From JBQCHF01 sp051953655 (GTDB taxonomy: Bacteria; Actinomycetota; Actinomycetes; Motilibacterales; Motilibacteraceae), in assembly GCA_051953655.1 (NCBI GenBank), contig JBQCIO010000221.1, forward strand, positions 1 through 34,240: 34,240 nucleotides of DNA, read 5' to 3'. Shown piece by piece: positions 9,374 through 16,524 of the stretch. The first letter of the stretch is position 1. The number at the start of each line of letters is the position of its first letter. The notes below the pieces were generated by a model. That model searched no databases, was not told the origin of the DNA, and saw only the letters and a list, made by a program, of their open reading frames with translations. A program made the position numbers and the translations under genes.

Positions 9374-9396
9374 GCCCGGATCAGGCTGATCCGGGC
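9374..9396. promoter_or_regulatory. Perfect 23-bp palindrome between the ABM gene and glyS
   Basis: GCCCGGATCAG-G-CTGATCCGGGC has two perfect 11-bp arms around one base. It lies 42-64 nt before the glyS start and 62 nt after the ABM stop, both genes being on the minus strand. As RNA it could fold into an 8-bp stem with a 7-nt loop and terminate the ABM transcript; as DNA it could be an operator for glyS. No T-tract follows. Confidence 0.5.
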
Positions 9397-9457
9397 GAGC
9401 GCCCAGGCTACCGGGCGCCCCGGTGGCCGTGGCCAACCGCTTTCGGCCGGGTGCCCC

Positions 9458-9856
9458 TCAGTCCAGGTCGCTGGGCACGAGCGGGGCGCTCGCCTCGCCC
9501 AGCCCGACGACGTCGGCGTCGGCCGCGCGCCGGCTGCGCCGCTCCCCCGCGTCGCCGTCGGCGGCCGCACGACCGGAGGCGTCGAGCACCTCGAACGCGG
9601 TGGGCTCGTCGACCGACCGGTACATCAGCGGCACCGCGTGCACCTTGACCTCGTACGACGACAGCGCCCGCCGGTAGGCGCCCACCGACTCCCACTCGGT
9701 GGCCAGCACCCACAGCCCGGGGTCGTCGCTGGAGCGGCCCACGTGGCCGGCCAGGTGGCCGCGGCAGCCGGCCAGCGCGGCCAGCGCGGCCCGGGCCTGC
9801 ACGAGGAAGGCCGGCCCCTCGGCCTCGGGGACGACGTAGCGGGTGACGACGAGCAC
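9458..9856 (-). CDS. Antibiotic biosynthesis monooxygenase (ABM) domain protein
   Basis: This 132-residue protein starts VLVVTRYVVPEAEGPAFLVQARAALAALAGCRG, continues GLWVLATEWESVGAYRRALSSYEVK and then VPLMYRSVDEPTAFEV. This is the ferredoxin-like beta-alpha-beta-beta pattern of ABM-domain proteins, which are usually small dimeric oxygenases or stress proteins. The last 40 residues are charged and low-complexity and lie outside the domain. GTG 9856 has GGAG 5 nt upstream. No heme or substrate residue can be named with confidence, so the activity is unknown. It may be co-transcribed with glyS, but the palindrome at 9374-9396 may separate them. Confidence 0.8.
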   Translation of the reverse strand: MLVVTRYVVPEAEGPAFLVQARAALAALAGCRGHLAGHVGRSSDDPGLWVLATEWESVGAYRRALSSYEVKVHAVPLMYRSVDEPTAFEVLDASGRAAADGDAGERRSRRAADADVVGLGEASAPLVPSDLD

Positions 9857-9975
9857 GGCGCTCCTGCCTGCCGATGCGTTGACCCTGATCGGCGCGGGTG
9901 GTGCGGAAGGATGACCCCATCGTCGCACCGGCCCGGCGCGGCAACGCACCGACGGCCGGCAGCACAGCGACCCGC

Positions 9976-10045
9976 ACCACCGCACCCGAACCACCGCACC
10001 CGAACCACCGCACCTGAACCACCGCACCTGGACCACCGCACCAGG
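9976..10045 (+). repeat. Five tandem 14-bp repeats
   Basis: Units starting at 9976, 9990, 10004, 10018 and 10032 read ACCACCGCACCCGA twice, ACCACCGCACCTGA, ACCACCGCACCTGG and ACCACCGCACCAGG. The array ends 21 nt before the start of the small membrane protein gene, between divergent genes. The unit length is not a multiple of three, so this is not a coding repeat. Confidence 0.9.
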
Positions 10046-10066
10046 GATCCGAGGGAGACGACGCCC

Positions 10067-10498
10067 GTGGCCAGCAACCGACCCGCGCGCGGCAACCGGT
10101 CCGGTGGGCGCGCGGGCAGCCGCCCCCGTCCGGCCGGCCGGCCCAACCGGCAGCCCGAGCGACGCCCCCAGCGCCCCTCGGCGCAGCGCCCCGCGCCGCC
10201 GGCTCCCTCCGCCGCTCCCGGGTCCCTGCGCGCCCGGGTGGAGCGGGCGAGCTATCCGGCGCTGGTCGCCCTGGCCCGCGGACCGCGCTGGCTGCTGGCC
10301 GTGGTGCTGGCCGCGCTGCTGCTCGGCGGGCTCATCCTGGGTGGCTGGCTGGGCGCCGTGCTCGTGCTGCTCGTCGCCCTGGCCGCGCTGTGGCTGAGCT
10401 ACCTGTCCTGGCCCGCGCTGCCCGCCTCGGCGCGGGTCACCCGCCTGCTCGTCCTCGTGGTGCTGCTGGGCGCGGCCGTGGTGTCCGTGAAGGGGTGA
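10067..10498 (+). CDS. Small membrane protein with Arg/Pro-rich N-terminus (DUF6703-like)
   Basis: This 143-residue protein has residues 1-60 extremely rich in Arg, Pro, Ala and Gly (cytoplasmic, probably disordered). A conserved-looking segment SLRARVERASYPALVALARGPRW follows, then three hydrophobic stretches (about 78-98, 100-115 and 124-140). The layout matches a small actinobacterial family of unknown function, which I believe is DUF6703. GTG 10067 follows GAGGGAG at a suitable distance. It lies 53 nt before the znuA start, but the Zur-controlled promoter separates the two units. Confidence 0.75.
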   Translation: MASNRPARGNRSGGRAGSRPRPAGRPNRQPERRPQRPSAQRPAPPAPSAAPGSLRARVERASYPALVALARGPRWLLAVVLAALLLGGLILGGWLGAVLVLLVALAALWLSYLSWPALPASARVTRLLVLVVLLGAAVVSVKG

Positions 10499-10514
10499 GC
10501 CCGCCGGGCCGTAA

Positions 10515-10551
10515 TTGACAACCGTTCTCAACATCATTGAGAATGGTTGTC
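10515..10551 (+). promoter_or_regulatory. znuA promoter, apparently giving a leaderless mRNA
   Basis: A perfect TTGACA (10515-10520) is followed after 18 nt by GAGAAT (10539-10544), four of six matches to a -10 box. Initiation about 7 nt downstream falls at 10551-10552, the A of the znuA ATG. No Shine-Dalgarno site is present. Both Zur boxes overlap these elements. Confidence 0.6.
10516..10530. promoter_or_regulatory. Zur box 1
   Basis: TGACAACCGTTCTCA fits the 15-bp Fur/Zur 7-1-7 pattern TGAnAAnnnTTnTCA. It overlaps the -35 box. Together with box 2 it forms a near-perfect larger inverted repeat (10516-10531 against 10537-10552, 15 of 16 positions). The downstream genes are a zinc transporter and a Zur protein, which supports the assignment. 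Confidence 0.8.
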
Positions 10552-10552
10552 A
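10538..10552. promoter_or_regulatory. Zur box 2
   Basis: TGAGAATGGTTGTCA also matches TGAnAAnnnTTnTCA. It covers the -10 box and the predicted transcription start, so binding here would block RNA polymerase directly. The centre-to-centre distance to box 1 is 22 bp, about two helical turns, so two dimers would sit on the same DNA face. Confidence 0.8.
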
Positions 10553-11499
10553 TGTCGATGCGCCTCGCCGGAGTCACGGCCCTCGCGGCCGTGCTCGTGA
10601 CCGGGCTGCTCGCGCTCAGCGGCTGCGGCACCGGCGTCTGGCCGGCGGCCACCGACCAGACCACCCCCCGTCCGCTGCGGCTGGTCGCCAGCTTCTACCC
10701 GCTCCAGTGGGTGACCGAGCGGGTGGCGGGCGCCGACGTCGTTTCGCTCACCAAGCCCGGCGTCGAGCCGCACGACCTCGAGCTCACCCCGCGCGACGTC
10801 GCCCGGGTCGAGACCGCCGACCTGGTCGTCTACCTGTCCGGCTTCCAGCCCGCCGTCGACGCCGCCGTGGCGCAGGAGGCCGGCGGTCACGCCCTCGCCG
10901 GCGCGCCGGCCGCCCGGCTCGACCTCGCGCTCACCGCCGACCACACCGAGCGCAGCGGCGCGACCGGCCCGGAGGCGGGCCGCGACCCGCACTTCTGGCT
11001 CGACCCGACCCGCCTGGCCGACGTCGCCGACACGGTGGCCGGCCGGCTCGCCGCGCTCCGCCCGGAGCAGGCGGCGGGCTTCCGCGCCCGCGCCGCCGCC
11101 GTCCGCACCGACCTCGCCGCGCTCGACCAGGACCTCCGCGCCGGGCTGGCCGACTGCGCCTCCCGCGAGCTGGTGACCAGCCACGCCGCGTTCGGCTACC
11201 TCGCCCGCCGCTACGACCTCACCCAGGTCGGCATCACCGGCCTGGACCCGGAGGCCGAGCCGCGCCCGGCCGACCTGGCCCGTCTCGCCGCCTACGTGCG
11301 GGCGCACGACGTGCGCACCGTCTACGGCGAGACGCTGGCCAGCCCGGCGGTGGCCGAAGCGCTGGCGCGCGAGACCGGCGCCCGCACCGACGTGCTCGAC
11401 CCGCTCGAGGGCCTCACCGACGCCTCGCGCGGCACCGACTACCTGTCCGTCATGCGCGCCGACCTGCGCGCGCTCCAGGAGGGCCAGCCGTGCCGGTGA
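10552..11499 (+). CDS. znuA: Zinc ABC transporter substrate-binding lipoprotein
   Basis: This 315-residue lipoprotein has a signal sequence ending in the lipobox LSGC with C25 as lipidation site. It captures Zn(II) outside the membrane and hands it to ZnuB/ZnuC. The cluster A-I fold shows metal ligands H74 (VEPHDLELTP), H147 (DPHFWLDP), H211 (TSHAAFGYL) and an acidic fourth position near D283 (DVLDPLEG). The His-rich loop found in many ZnuA proteins is nearly absent: only LTADHTERSGATGPEAGRD occupies that place. The start is set by the promoter: the second Zur box ends at the ATG at 10552, so ATG 10543 is excluded and 10558 is the only close alternative. The gene overlaps znuC by 10 nt. Confidence 0.95.
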   Translation: MSMRLAGVTALAAVLVTGLLALSGCGTGVWPAATDQTTPRPLRLVASFYPLQWVTERVAGADVVSLTKPGVEPHDLELTPRDVARVETADLVVYLSGFQPAVDAAVAQEAGGHALAGAPAARLDLALTADHTERSGATGPEAGRDPHFWLDPTRLADVADTVAGRLAALRPEQAAGFRARAAAVRTDLAALDQDLRAGLADCASRELVTSHAAFGYLARRYDLTQVGITGLDPEAEPRPADLARLAAYVRAHDVRTVYGETLASPAVAEALARETGARTDVLDPLEGLTDASRGTDYLSVMRADLRALQEGQPCR

Positions 11500-12278
11500 C
11501 CCGCGACAGCACCCCCATCGTGACCGCCCGCGGCCTGGCGATCGGCTACGGCGAGCACCCGGTGGTGCGCGACCTCGACCTCGACCTGCGCCCCGGCGAC
11601 GTGCTGACCGTGCTCGGCGCCAACGGCTCGGGGAAGTCCACGCTGGTGCGCGGCATCCTCGGCCTGGCCTCGCTCATGGGCGGCCGGCTGGAGCTGTTCG
11701 GCACCCCCGCCGACCGCTTCGCCGAGCGCTGGCGGATCGGTTACGTCCCCCAGCGGCACACGGTCGTCGGCGGCGTGCCCAGCACGGTCCGCGAGGTGGT
11801 GGCCAGCGGGCGCCTGTCGCGCAAGGGCTGGTTCTCCCGGCTGACCGCCGCCGACCGGGCGGCGGTCGACCGGGCCGTCGACGTCGTCGGGCTGGGCGAG
11901 AAGGCCGGGGCCAACGTGGCTGAGCTCTCCGGTGGCCAGCAGCGGCGGGTGCTCATCGCCCGCGCGCTGGCCGGGGAGCCCGACGTCCTGGTGCTGGACG
12001 AGCCCACCGCCGGGGTGGACACCGCCAACCAGGCCATCCTGGCCGACACCCTGGCCCGGCTGGTGGCCGCCGGCACCACGCTGCTGCTGGTGGCACACGA
12101 GCTCGGCCCGCTCGAGCCGCTGGTCACCCGCGCGGTGGTGATGCGCGGCGGGCTGAAGGTCTACGACGGCGTTCCGGCCCGCGAGGTGCTGCTGCCCTTC
12201 ACCGGGGCCGACCACGCCTCCGACGTCCACGGCGAGGCACCCGTCGACGGCCTCGGACTGCCCGGAGAGGTCCTCTGA
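11490..12278 (+). CDS. znuC: Zinc ABC transporter ATP-binding protein
   Basis: This 262-residue ATPase powers zinc import. It shows Walker A GANGSGKST (43-51), a Q-loop at YVPQRH (85-90), the signature LSGGQQRR (146-153), Walker B VLVLDEP (166-172) and the switch His in LLVAHELGPLE. The segment from about 235 is a short acidic tail (ADHASDVHGEAP) with two His. GTG 11490 is preceded by AGGAGG 7 nt upstream and overlaps the end of znuA, so the two are translationally coupled. The stop is 2 nt before the znuB start. Confidence 0.95.
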   Translation: MPVTRDSTPIVTARGLAIGYGEHPVVRDLDLDLRPGDVLTVLGANGSGKSTLVRGILGLASLMGGRLELFGTPADRFAERWRIGYVPQRHTVVGGVPSTVREVVASGRLSRKGWFSRLTAADRAAVDRAVDVVGLGEKAGANVAELSGGQQRRVLIARALAGEPDVLVLDEPTAGVDTANQAILADTLARLVAAGTTLLLVAHELGPLEPLVTRAVVMRGGLKVYDGVPAREVLLPFTGADHASDVHGEAPVDGLGLPGEVL

Positions 12279-12280
12279 CC

Positions 12281-13240
12281 ATGCCCGACGTCCTCACCTA
12301 CGACTTCATGCAGCGGGCGCTGCTGGCCGCGCTGCTGGTGGGCGTGGCCGCGCCGTCGGTCGGCGTCTACGTCGTGCAGCGACGGCTGGCGCTGATCGGC
12401 GACGGGCTCGGGCACCTGGCGCTGCTCGGCGTCGCGCTGGGCCTGCTCACCGGTGGCGCACCGGTGCCGGTGGCGCTGGCCGTCTCGGTGGTCGGCGCCA
12501 CCGTGGTGGAGCTGGTGCGCGCCCGGGGCCGCACCAGCGGCGACGTGGCGCTGGCCATCATCTTCTACGGCGGCATCGCCGGTGGCGTCGTCGTGGTGAG
12601 CCTCTCGCCCAACGGCACCCCGGCCAACCTCAACGCCTTCCTGTTCGGGGCCATCACCACCACCTCGCCGGGCGACCTGCTGGCGTTCGTGGTGCTCGCC
12701 GGGCTCGTTCTCGTTGCCACGCTGGGGATGTCGCACCGTTTCTACGCGGTGAGCAACGACGAGGAGTTCGCCCGCGCCGCCGGGCTGCCGGTGCTGGCCA
12801 CCAACGTGCTGCTGGCCGTCATCACCGCCACCACGGTGGTCATCTCGATGCGGGTGGTCGGGCTGCTGCTCATCAGCGCGCTCATGGTCGTGCCGGTCGC
12901 CACCGCCCAGCTGCTGGCCGGGAGCTTCCGCGGCACGCTGCTGCTGGCCATGGCGATCGGCGTGGTCGTGGCCGCCAGCGGCGTGCTGACCTCCTTCTAC
13001 AGCAACACACCCAGCGGCGGCACGATCGTGCTGTTCGCGATCGCCCTGTTCCTGGTGGCGGCGGTCGCCAACGCGCTGCGCCGCCGGGCCCGGCGTCTCC
13101 GGCCGCCGGAGGCCGAGGACCACCTGCACCGGCACGGCGAGGGCTGCGGGCACGAGCCGGTGCCGCACGGCGACCACGTGGACTACCTGCACGACGGCCA
13201 CCGGCACGCCGCGCACGGCGCCCACTACGACGAGCACTAG
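12281..13240 (+). CDS. znuB: Zinc ABC transporter permease with His-rich tail
   Basis: This 319-residue ABC-3 family permease has eight or nine membrane segments up to about residue 268 and the family segments YVVQRRLALIGDGLGHLALLGVALG and MRVVGLLLISALMVVPVATAQLLAGSF. After the last membrane segment (LFAIALFLVAAVANALRRRARR) comes a cytoplasmic tail of about 45 residues with twelve His and one Cys, alternating with acidic residues. Such tails bind zinc; here it may buffer incoming metal or sense cytoplasmic zinc. ATG 12281 is preceded by GGAGAGG. It is the third gene of the znu operon. Confidence 0.95.
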   Translation: MPDVLTYDFMQRALLAALLVGVAAPSVGVYVVQRRLALIGDGLGHLALLGVALGLLTGGAPVPVALAVSVVGATVVELVRARGRTSGDVALAIIFYGGIAGGVVVVSLSPNGTPANLNAFLFGAITTTSPGDLLAFVVLAGLVLVATLGMSHRFYAVSNDEEFARAAGLPVLATNVLLAVITATTVVISMRVVGLLLISALMVVPVATAQLLAGSFRGTLLLAMAIGVVVAASGVLTSFYSNTPSGGTIVLFAIALFLVAAVANALRRRARRLRPPEAEDHLHRHGEGCGHEPVPHGDHVDYLHDGHRHAAHGAHYDEH

Positions 13241-13261
13241 TCCGACGGGACGTAGGAGACA

Positions 13262-13678
13262 GTGGTGGAGCAGGGGAACGGGGCACCTCGCAGCGCACGG
13301 CCGACCCGCCAGCGGACGGCGGTGGCGGCCGCGCTGGACGAGGTGGACGACTTCCGCAGCGCGCAGGAGCTGCACGAGCTGCTGCGCCGGCGCGGGGACT
13401 CGGTGGGTCTGGCCACCGTCTACCGCACGTTGCAGGCCCTGGCCGACGCCGGCGAGGTCGACGTTCTGCGCACCGACGACGGGGAGGCCGTCTACCGCCG
13501 CTGCTCCACCGGCGCCCACCACCACCACCTTGTCTGCCGCACCTGCGGGCGCACCGTGGAGGTCGCCGGCCCGGCCGTGGAGCGCTGGGCCGACGCCGTG
13601 GCCGCCGAGCACGGCTTCACCGACGTGCGGCACACGCTCGAGGTGTTCGGGCTGTGCGCCGCCTGCAGCGGGTCGTGA
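13262..13678 (+). CDS. zur: Fur-family zinc uptake regulator
   Basis: This 138-residue repressor has a winged helix over residues 18-75 with recognition helix LATVYRTLQALADAGEV. A dimerisation/metal domain carries HHHH (86-89), CRTC (92-95) and CAAC (132-135), the latter two forming the structural zinc site. With Zn(II) it should bind the two boxes upstream of znuA and shut off the operon, including its own gene 21 nt after znuB. AGGAG at 13252-13256 serves GTG 13262 or 13265, and both are possible starts. Zur is favoured over Fur because of its neighbours and operators, not because of a single diagnostic residue. Confidence 0.93.
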   Translation: MVEQGNGAPRSARPTRQRTAVAAALDEVDDFRSAQELHELLRRRGDSVGLATVYRTLQALADAGEVDVLRTDDGEAVYRRCSTGAHHHHLVCRTCGRTVEVAGPAVERWADAVAAEHGFTDVRHTLEVFGLCAACSGS

Positions 13679-13715
13679 ACATCAGAGCGTCGGCGGCCGG
13701 CTGCAGGATGGGCGG

Positions 13716-15473
13716 GTGAGCGACGCGGCGGGGTGGGAGGCCGGGCTGCGCCGGCACCTCGCCGGGCAGGGCGTGGGTGCCGGGACGCCGCTGGCCGTGG
13801 TCGACGCCGGACGGCACGGCACCGCGCTGGCGTGGGCCGGTGGGTCGCTCGGGGTGCGGCAGTCGTCCGCCGACGTCGTCGGCGCCCTGGCCGGGCTCGC
13901 GCTGCGGTGGACCTGGTGGTCTGCCCGGCAGGCGGCGTGGCCGCTGGTCCGCGCGGGTCTGCGAGTGCGCTCCTGCTGGGACCTGGCGGCGGTGGGGCGG
14001 CTGCTGCACGGGCTGCGCCGGGAGGACCCGTCCGCGGTGTGGGCGGCGGCGCACGACCTCCCCGAGCCGCCGCGGCGCACCGGGGCGCTGGACCTGTTCG
14101 AGCTCGACGACGAGGACACCGGCCCGGTGCGGCGGGACGGGCAGCTGAGCCGCGAGTGGGCCGGCGGGCGGGCGACGGAGGACCTCGAGGCCGCGGTCAC
14201 CTGGGCCGGGCTCGCGCTCACGGTGCAGCAGCGCCAGGAGACCTCGTTGCGGGGGCTGGCAGATCCACGTCCGGAGCCGCCGCACGCACCGCTGCGGCTG
14301 CTCACCGCGCACGCCGAGTCGATGGCCGCCCTGCTGTGCCTCGAGCTCGAGCACGACGGGCTGCCGGTCGACGTCGAGGCCGCGGGCGTGCTGCTCACCG
14401 AGCTGGTCGGCCAGCGCCCCTCCGACGAGGCGTCGGAGGAAACCCAGCGGCAGCGCCGGGACACCGAGGTGCTGCGCCACTTCCCGGGCAGCCCGGTGGA
14501 CCTGCGCAACCCCGCGCGGGTGCGCGAGCTGCTGACCCGGGTCGGCCTGGACGTGCCGGACACCCGCTCCTGGCGGCTCGAGCCCCACGCGGCGCACTCC
14601 CCCGGCGTGGCCGCGCTGCTGGCCTGGCGCAAGGCCGAGCGGGTCGCGACGACGTACGGGTGGCGCTGGTTGGACGAGCACGTCGGCGCGGACGGCCGGC
14701 TGCGCGGGGAATGGGGTGCCGCCGACGCCGCCGCCGGACGGATGACCGCCCAGGCCGGGCTGCACAACCTGCCGGCCGAGCTGCGCCCGGTGGTGCGGGC
14801 CCAGCCGGGCTGGACGCTGGTGCGGGCCGACCTCGGGCAGGTCGAGCCGCGGGTGCTGGCCGTCGTCAGCGGCGACCCGGGCCTGGCGCACGCCGCCCGG
14901 CAGGACGACCTCTACGCCCCGGTGGCGGCGGCGCTCGGTGTGGACCGGCCCACTGCCAAGGTCGCCGTGCTGGCGGCGATGTACGGCCAGACCAGCGGCG
15001 CCGCCGGCCGGGCGCTGGAGGGGATGGACCGGACCTACCCGCAGGCGATGGCGCTGCTGCGCTCGGCCGAGCGAAGCGGGCAGCAGGGCGTCGACCTGCG
15101 CACCTGGGGCGGGCGGCTCCTGCGCCTGGCCCGGCCGGTGCTCGACCAGCCCGAGGGGCTGGCGCACCGCTACGGCCGGTTCGCCCGCAACGCGATGGTG
15201 CAGGGTGCGGCCGCGGAGCTGTTCAAAGCCTGGGCGGCCACCGTGCGCGCCGGGCTGCCCGGCGTCGGCGGAGGCCACATCGCGCTGTGCCTGCACGACG
15301 AGCTGCTGCTGCACGTGCCGGTCGACGTGGCCCCGGCAGCCGAGCGGCTGCTGCACTCCGCGCTCGCGGCCACGGTGTCGTGGTGGGCCGGAGCAGCCCC
15401 GGGCAGCGAGCGGCACGTGCGGTTCGTGGCCGACGTGTCGTCTGCGGAGCGATGGTCGGAGACGAAGGGGTGA
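13716..15473 (+). CDS. Family A DNA polymerase with degenerate 3'-5' exonuclease half
   Basis: This 585-residue protein is annotated in actinobacteria as a bifunctional 3'-5' exonuclease/DNA polymerase. The polymerase half keeps motif A (LVRADLGQVEPRVLA, D372, E377), motif B (R411, K415, Y423 in RPTAKVAVLAAMYG) and motif C (LHDELLLHV, H527 D528 E529), plus the preceding T-x-x-x-L-x-N-L-P segment. The N-terminal half (1-200) shows no D-x-E or other DEDD exonuclease residues, and there is no 5'-nuclease domain, so it is not the replicative PolA. A role in repair or translesion synthesis is plausible but not shown. GTG 13716 has AGGA 7 nt upstream. The gene lies 37 nt after zur. Confidence 0.85.
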   Translation: MSDAAGWEAGLRRHLAGQGVGAGTPLAVVDAGRHGTALAWAGGSLGVRQSSADVVGALAGLALRWTWWSARQAAWPLVRAGLRVRSCWDLAAVGRLLHGLRREDPSAVWAAAHDLPEPPRRTGALDLFELDDEDTGPVRRDGQLSREWAGGRATEDLEAAVTWAGLALTVQQRQETSLRGLADPRPEPPHAPLRLLTAHAESMAALLCLELEHDGLPVDVEAAGVLLTELVGQRPSDEASEETQRQRRDTEVLRHFPGSPVDLRNPARVRELLTRVGLDVPDTRSWRLEPHAAHSPGVAALLAWRKAERVATTYGWRWLDEHVGADGRLRGEWGAADAAAGRMTAQAGLHNLPAELRPVVRAQPGWTLVRADLGQVEPRVLAVVSGDPGLAHAARQDDLYAPVAAALGVDRPTAKVAVLAAMYGQTSGAAGRALEGMDRTYPQAMALLRSAERSGQQGVDLRTWGGRLLRLARPVLDQPEGLAHRYGRFARNAMVQGAAAELFKAWAATVRAGLPGVGGGHIALCLHDELLLHVPVDVAPAAERLLHSALAATVSWWAGAAPGSERHVRFVADVSSAERWSETKG

Positions 15474-15562
15474 ATCGCTGCGCTCCCGAGGTGGCGAAAG
15501 GCGCTGGTGACAAGAGGAGTCGGGCAGGGGGCCGGCTCGCGCCGCCGGCCGGCGGTCTGGCG

Positions 15563-15618
15563 ATTGGGTGAAGGGACCCTTCATACGAACCTATGGGACG
15601 AGAACGCCCTTCATCTCG
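15563..15618 (+). repeat. Hairpin repeat family 1, copy 3 (degenerate right arm)
   Basis: TTGGGTGAAGGGACCCTTC (15564-15582), a loop with ACGAACCTATGGG and a decayed right arm ending in CGCCCTTCATCTCG. It lies between the convergent polymerase gene and uppS. The loop core is conserved although the arm has diverged. Confidence 0.8.
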
Positions 15619-15632
15619 CGAGTCCCGTGCCC

Positions 15633-16478
15633 CTACCCCTGATCGGGCCCCGCCTGCACCGCGTTGGGCAGCGCGCCGCCGTAGCGGCGGTCGCGCCGGG
15701 CGTAGAGCTCGATGGCCTGCCACAGGTGCCGGCGGTCGACGTCGGGCCAGAGGACGTCGAGGAAGACCAGCTCGGCGTAGGCGGACTGCCAGAGCAGGAA
15801 GTTGCTGGTGCGCTGCTCGCCGGAGGTGCGCAGGAACAGGTCGACGTCGGGGAGGTCGGGCTCGTCGAGGAAGCGGGCGATGGTCCTCTCGTCGACCTTG
15901 GCCGGGTCGAGCCGCCCGGCGGCGGCCTCGCGGGCGATGGCCGCCGCGGCGTCGGCGATCTCGGCGCGGCCGCCGTAGTTCACGCAGAACTGCAGCGTGA
16001 GCACGGAGTTGTCGAGGGTCATCTCCTCGGCGGTCTCGAGCTCGTCCACGACGCTCTTCCACAGCCGGCCGCGGCGGCCGGCCCAGCGGACGCGGACGCC
16101 CATGGCGGCCAGCTCGTCGCGCCGGCGGCGGATGACGTCGCGGTTGAAGCCCATGAGGAAGCGCACCTCGTCCGGCGAGCGCTTCCAGTTCTCGGTGGAG
16201 AACGCGTAGGCCGACAGCGTGGTGACCCCGACCTCGATGGCTCCCGCGATGACGTCGAACAGCGCCGCCTCGCCGGCCTCGTGGCCCTTCGTGCGCGGCA
16301 GCCCCCGCTCCTTGGCCCAGCGGCCGTTGCCGTCCATGACCACCGCGACGTGCGCGGGGACCAGCTCGGGCGGCAGCTGCGGCGGGCGCGCGCCCGAGGC
16401 GTGCGGCGGAGGTGGCTGCACCTCGCGGGCGGGAGCCGACGGCCGCCGACGTCGCAGGCCGCGTCGTTCGGCGCTCAC
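15633..16478 (-). CDS. uppS: Polyprenyl (undecaprenyl/decaprenyl) diphosphate synthase, cis type
   Basis: This 281-residue cis-prenyltransferase extends farnesyl or similar diphosphate with isopentenyl units to make the lipid carrier for peptidoglycan and wall polymers. It carries the catalytic D49 in HVAVVMDGNGRWAKERGL, FSTENWKRSPDEV, and the C-terminal LFLRTSGEQRTSNFLLWQSAYAELVF that binds IPP. Residues 1-40 form a basic, Pro-rich extension not needed for the fold. GTG 16478 has GGAGG just upstream and is preferred to the longer open frame starting at 16499. It follows recO by 46 nt on the same strand. Confidence 0.95.
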   Translation of the reverse strand: MSAERRGLRRRRPSAPAREVQPPPPHASGARPPQLPPELVPAHVAVVMDGNGRWAKERGLPRTKGHEAGEAALFDVIAGAIEVGVTTLSAYAFSTENWKRSPDEVRFLMGFNRDVIRRRRDELAAMGVRVRWAGRRGRLWKSVVDELETAEEMTLDNSVLTLQFCVNYGGRAEIADAAAAIAREAAAGRLDPAKVDERTIARFLDEPDLPDVDLFLRTSGEQRTSNFLLWQSAYAELVFLDVLWPDVDRRHLWQAIELYARRDRRYGGALPNAVQAGPDQG

Positions 16479-16524
16479 CGTGCCTCCATCCGCGCCCACT
16501 CTCCTCCGAAGCGTCGGAGTGCCC

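Noticed and set aside
9458..10537. An ABM protein with a 226-residue N-terminal extension.
   Set aside because: The extension runs through the 14-bp tandem repeats and divergent gene; GTG 9856 has a good ribosome site and matches the family start.
10515..12278. A 587-residue open frame across znuA and znuC.
   Set aside because: It reads in a wrong frame through znuA (Arg/Pro-rich) and only joins the real znuC frame near 11490, where the Shine-Dalgarno site is.
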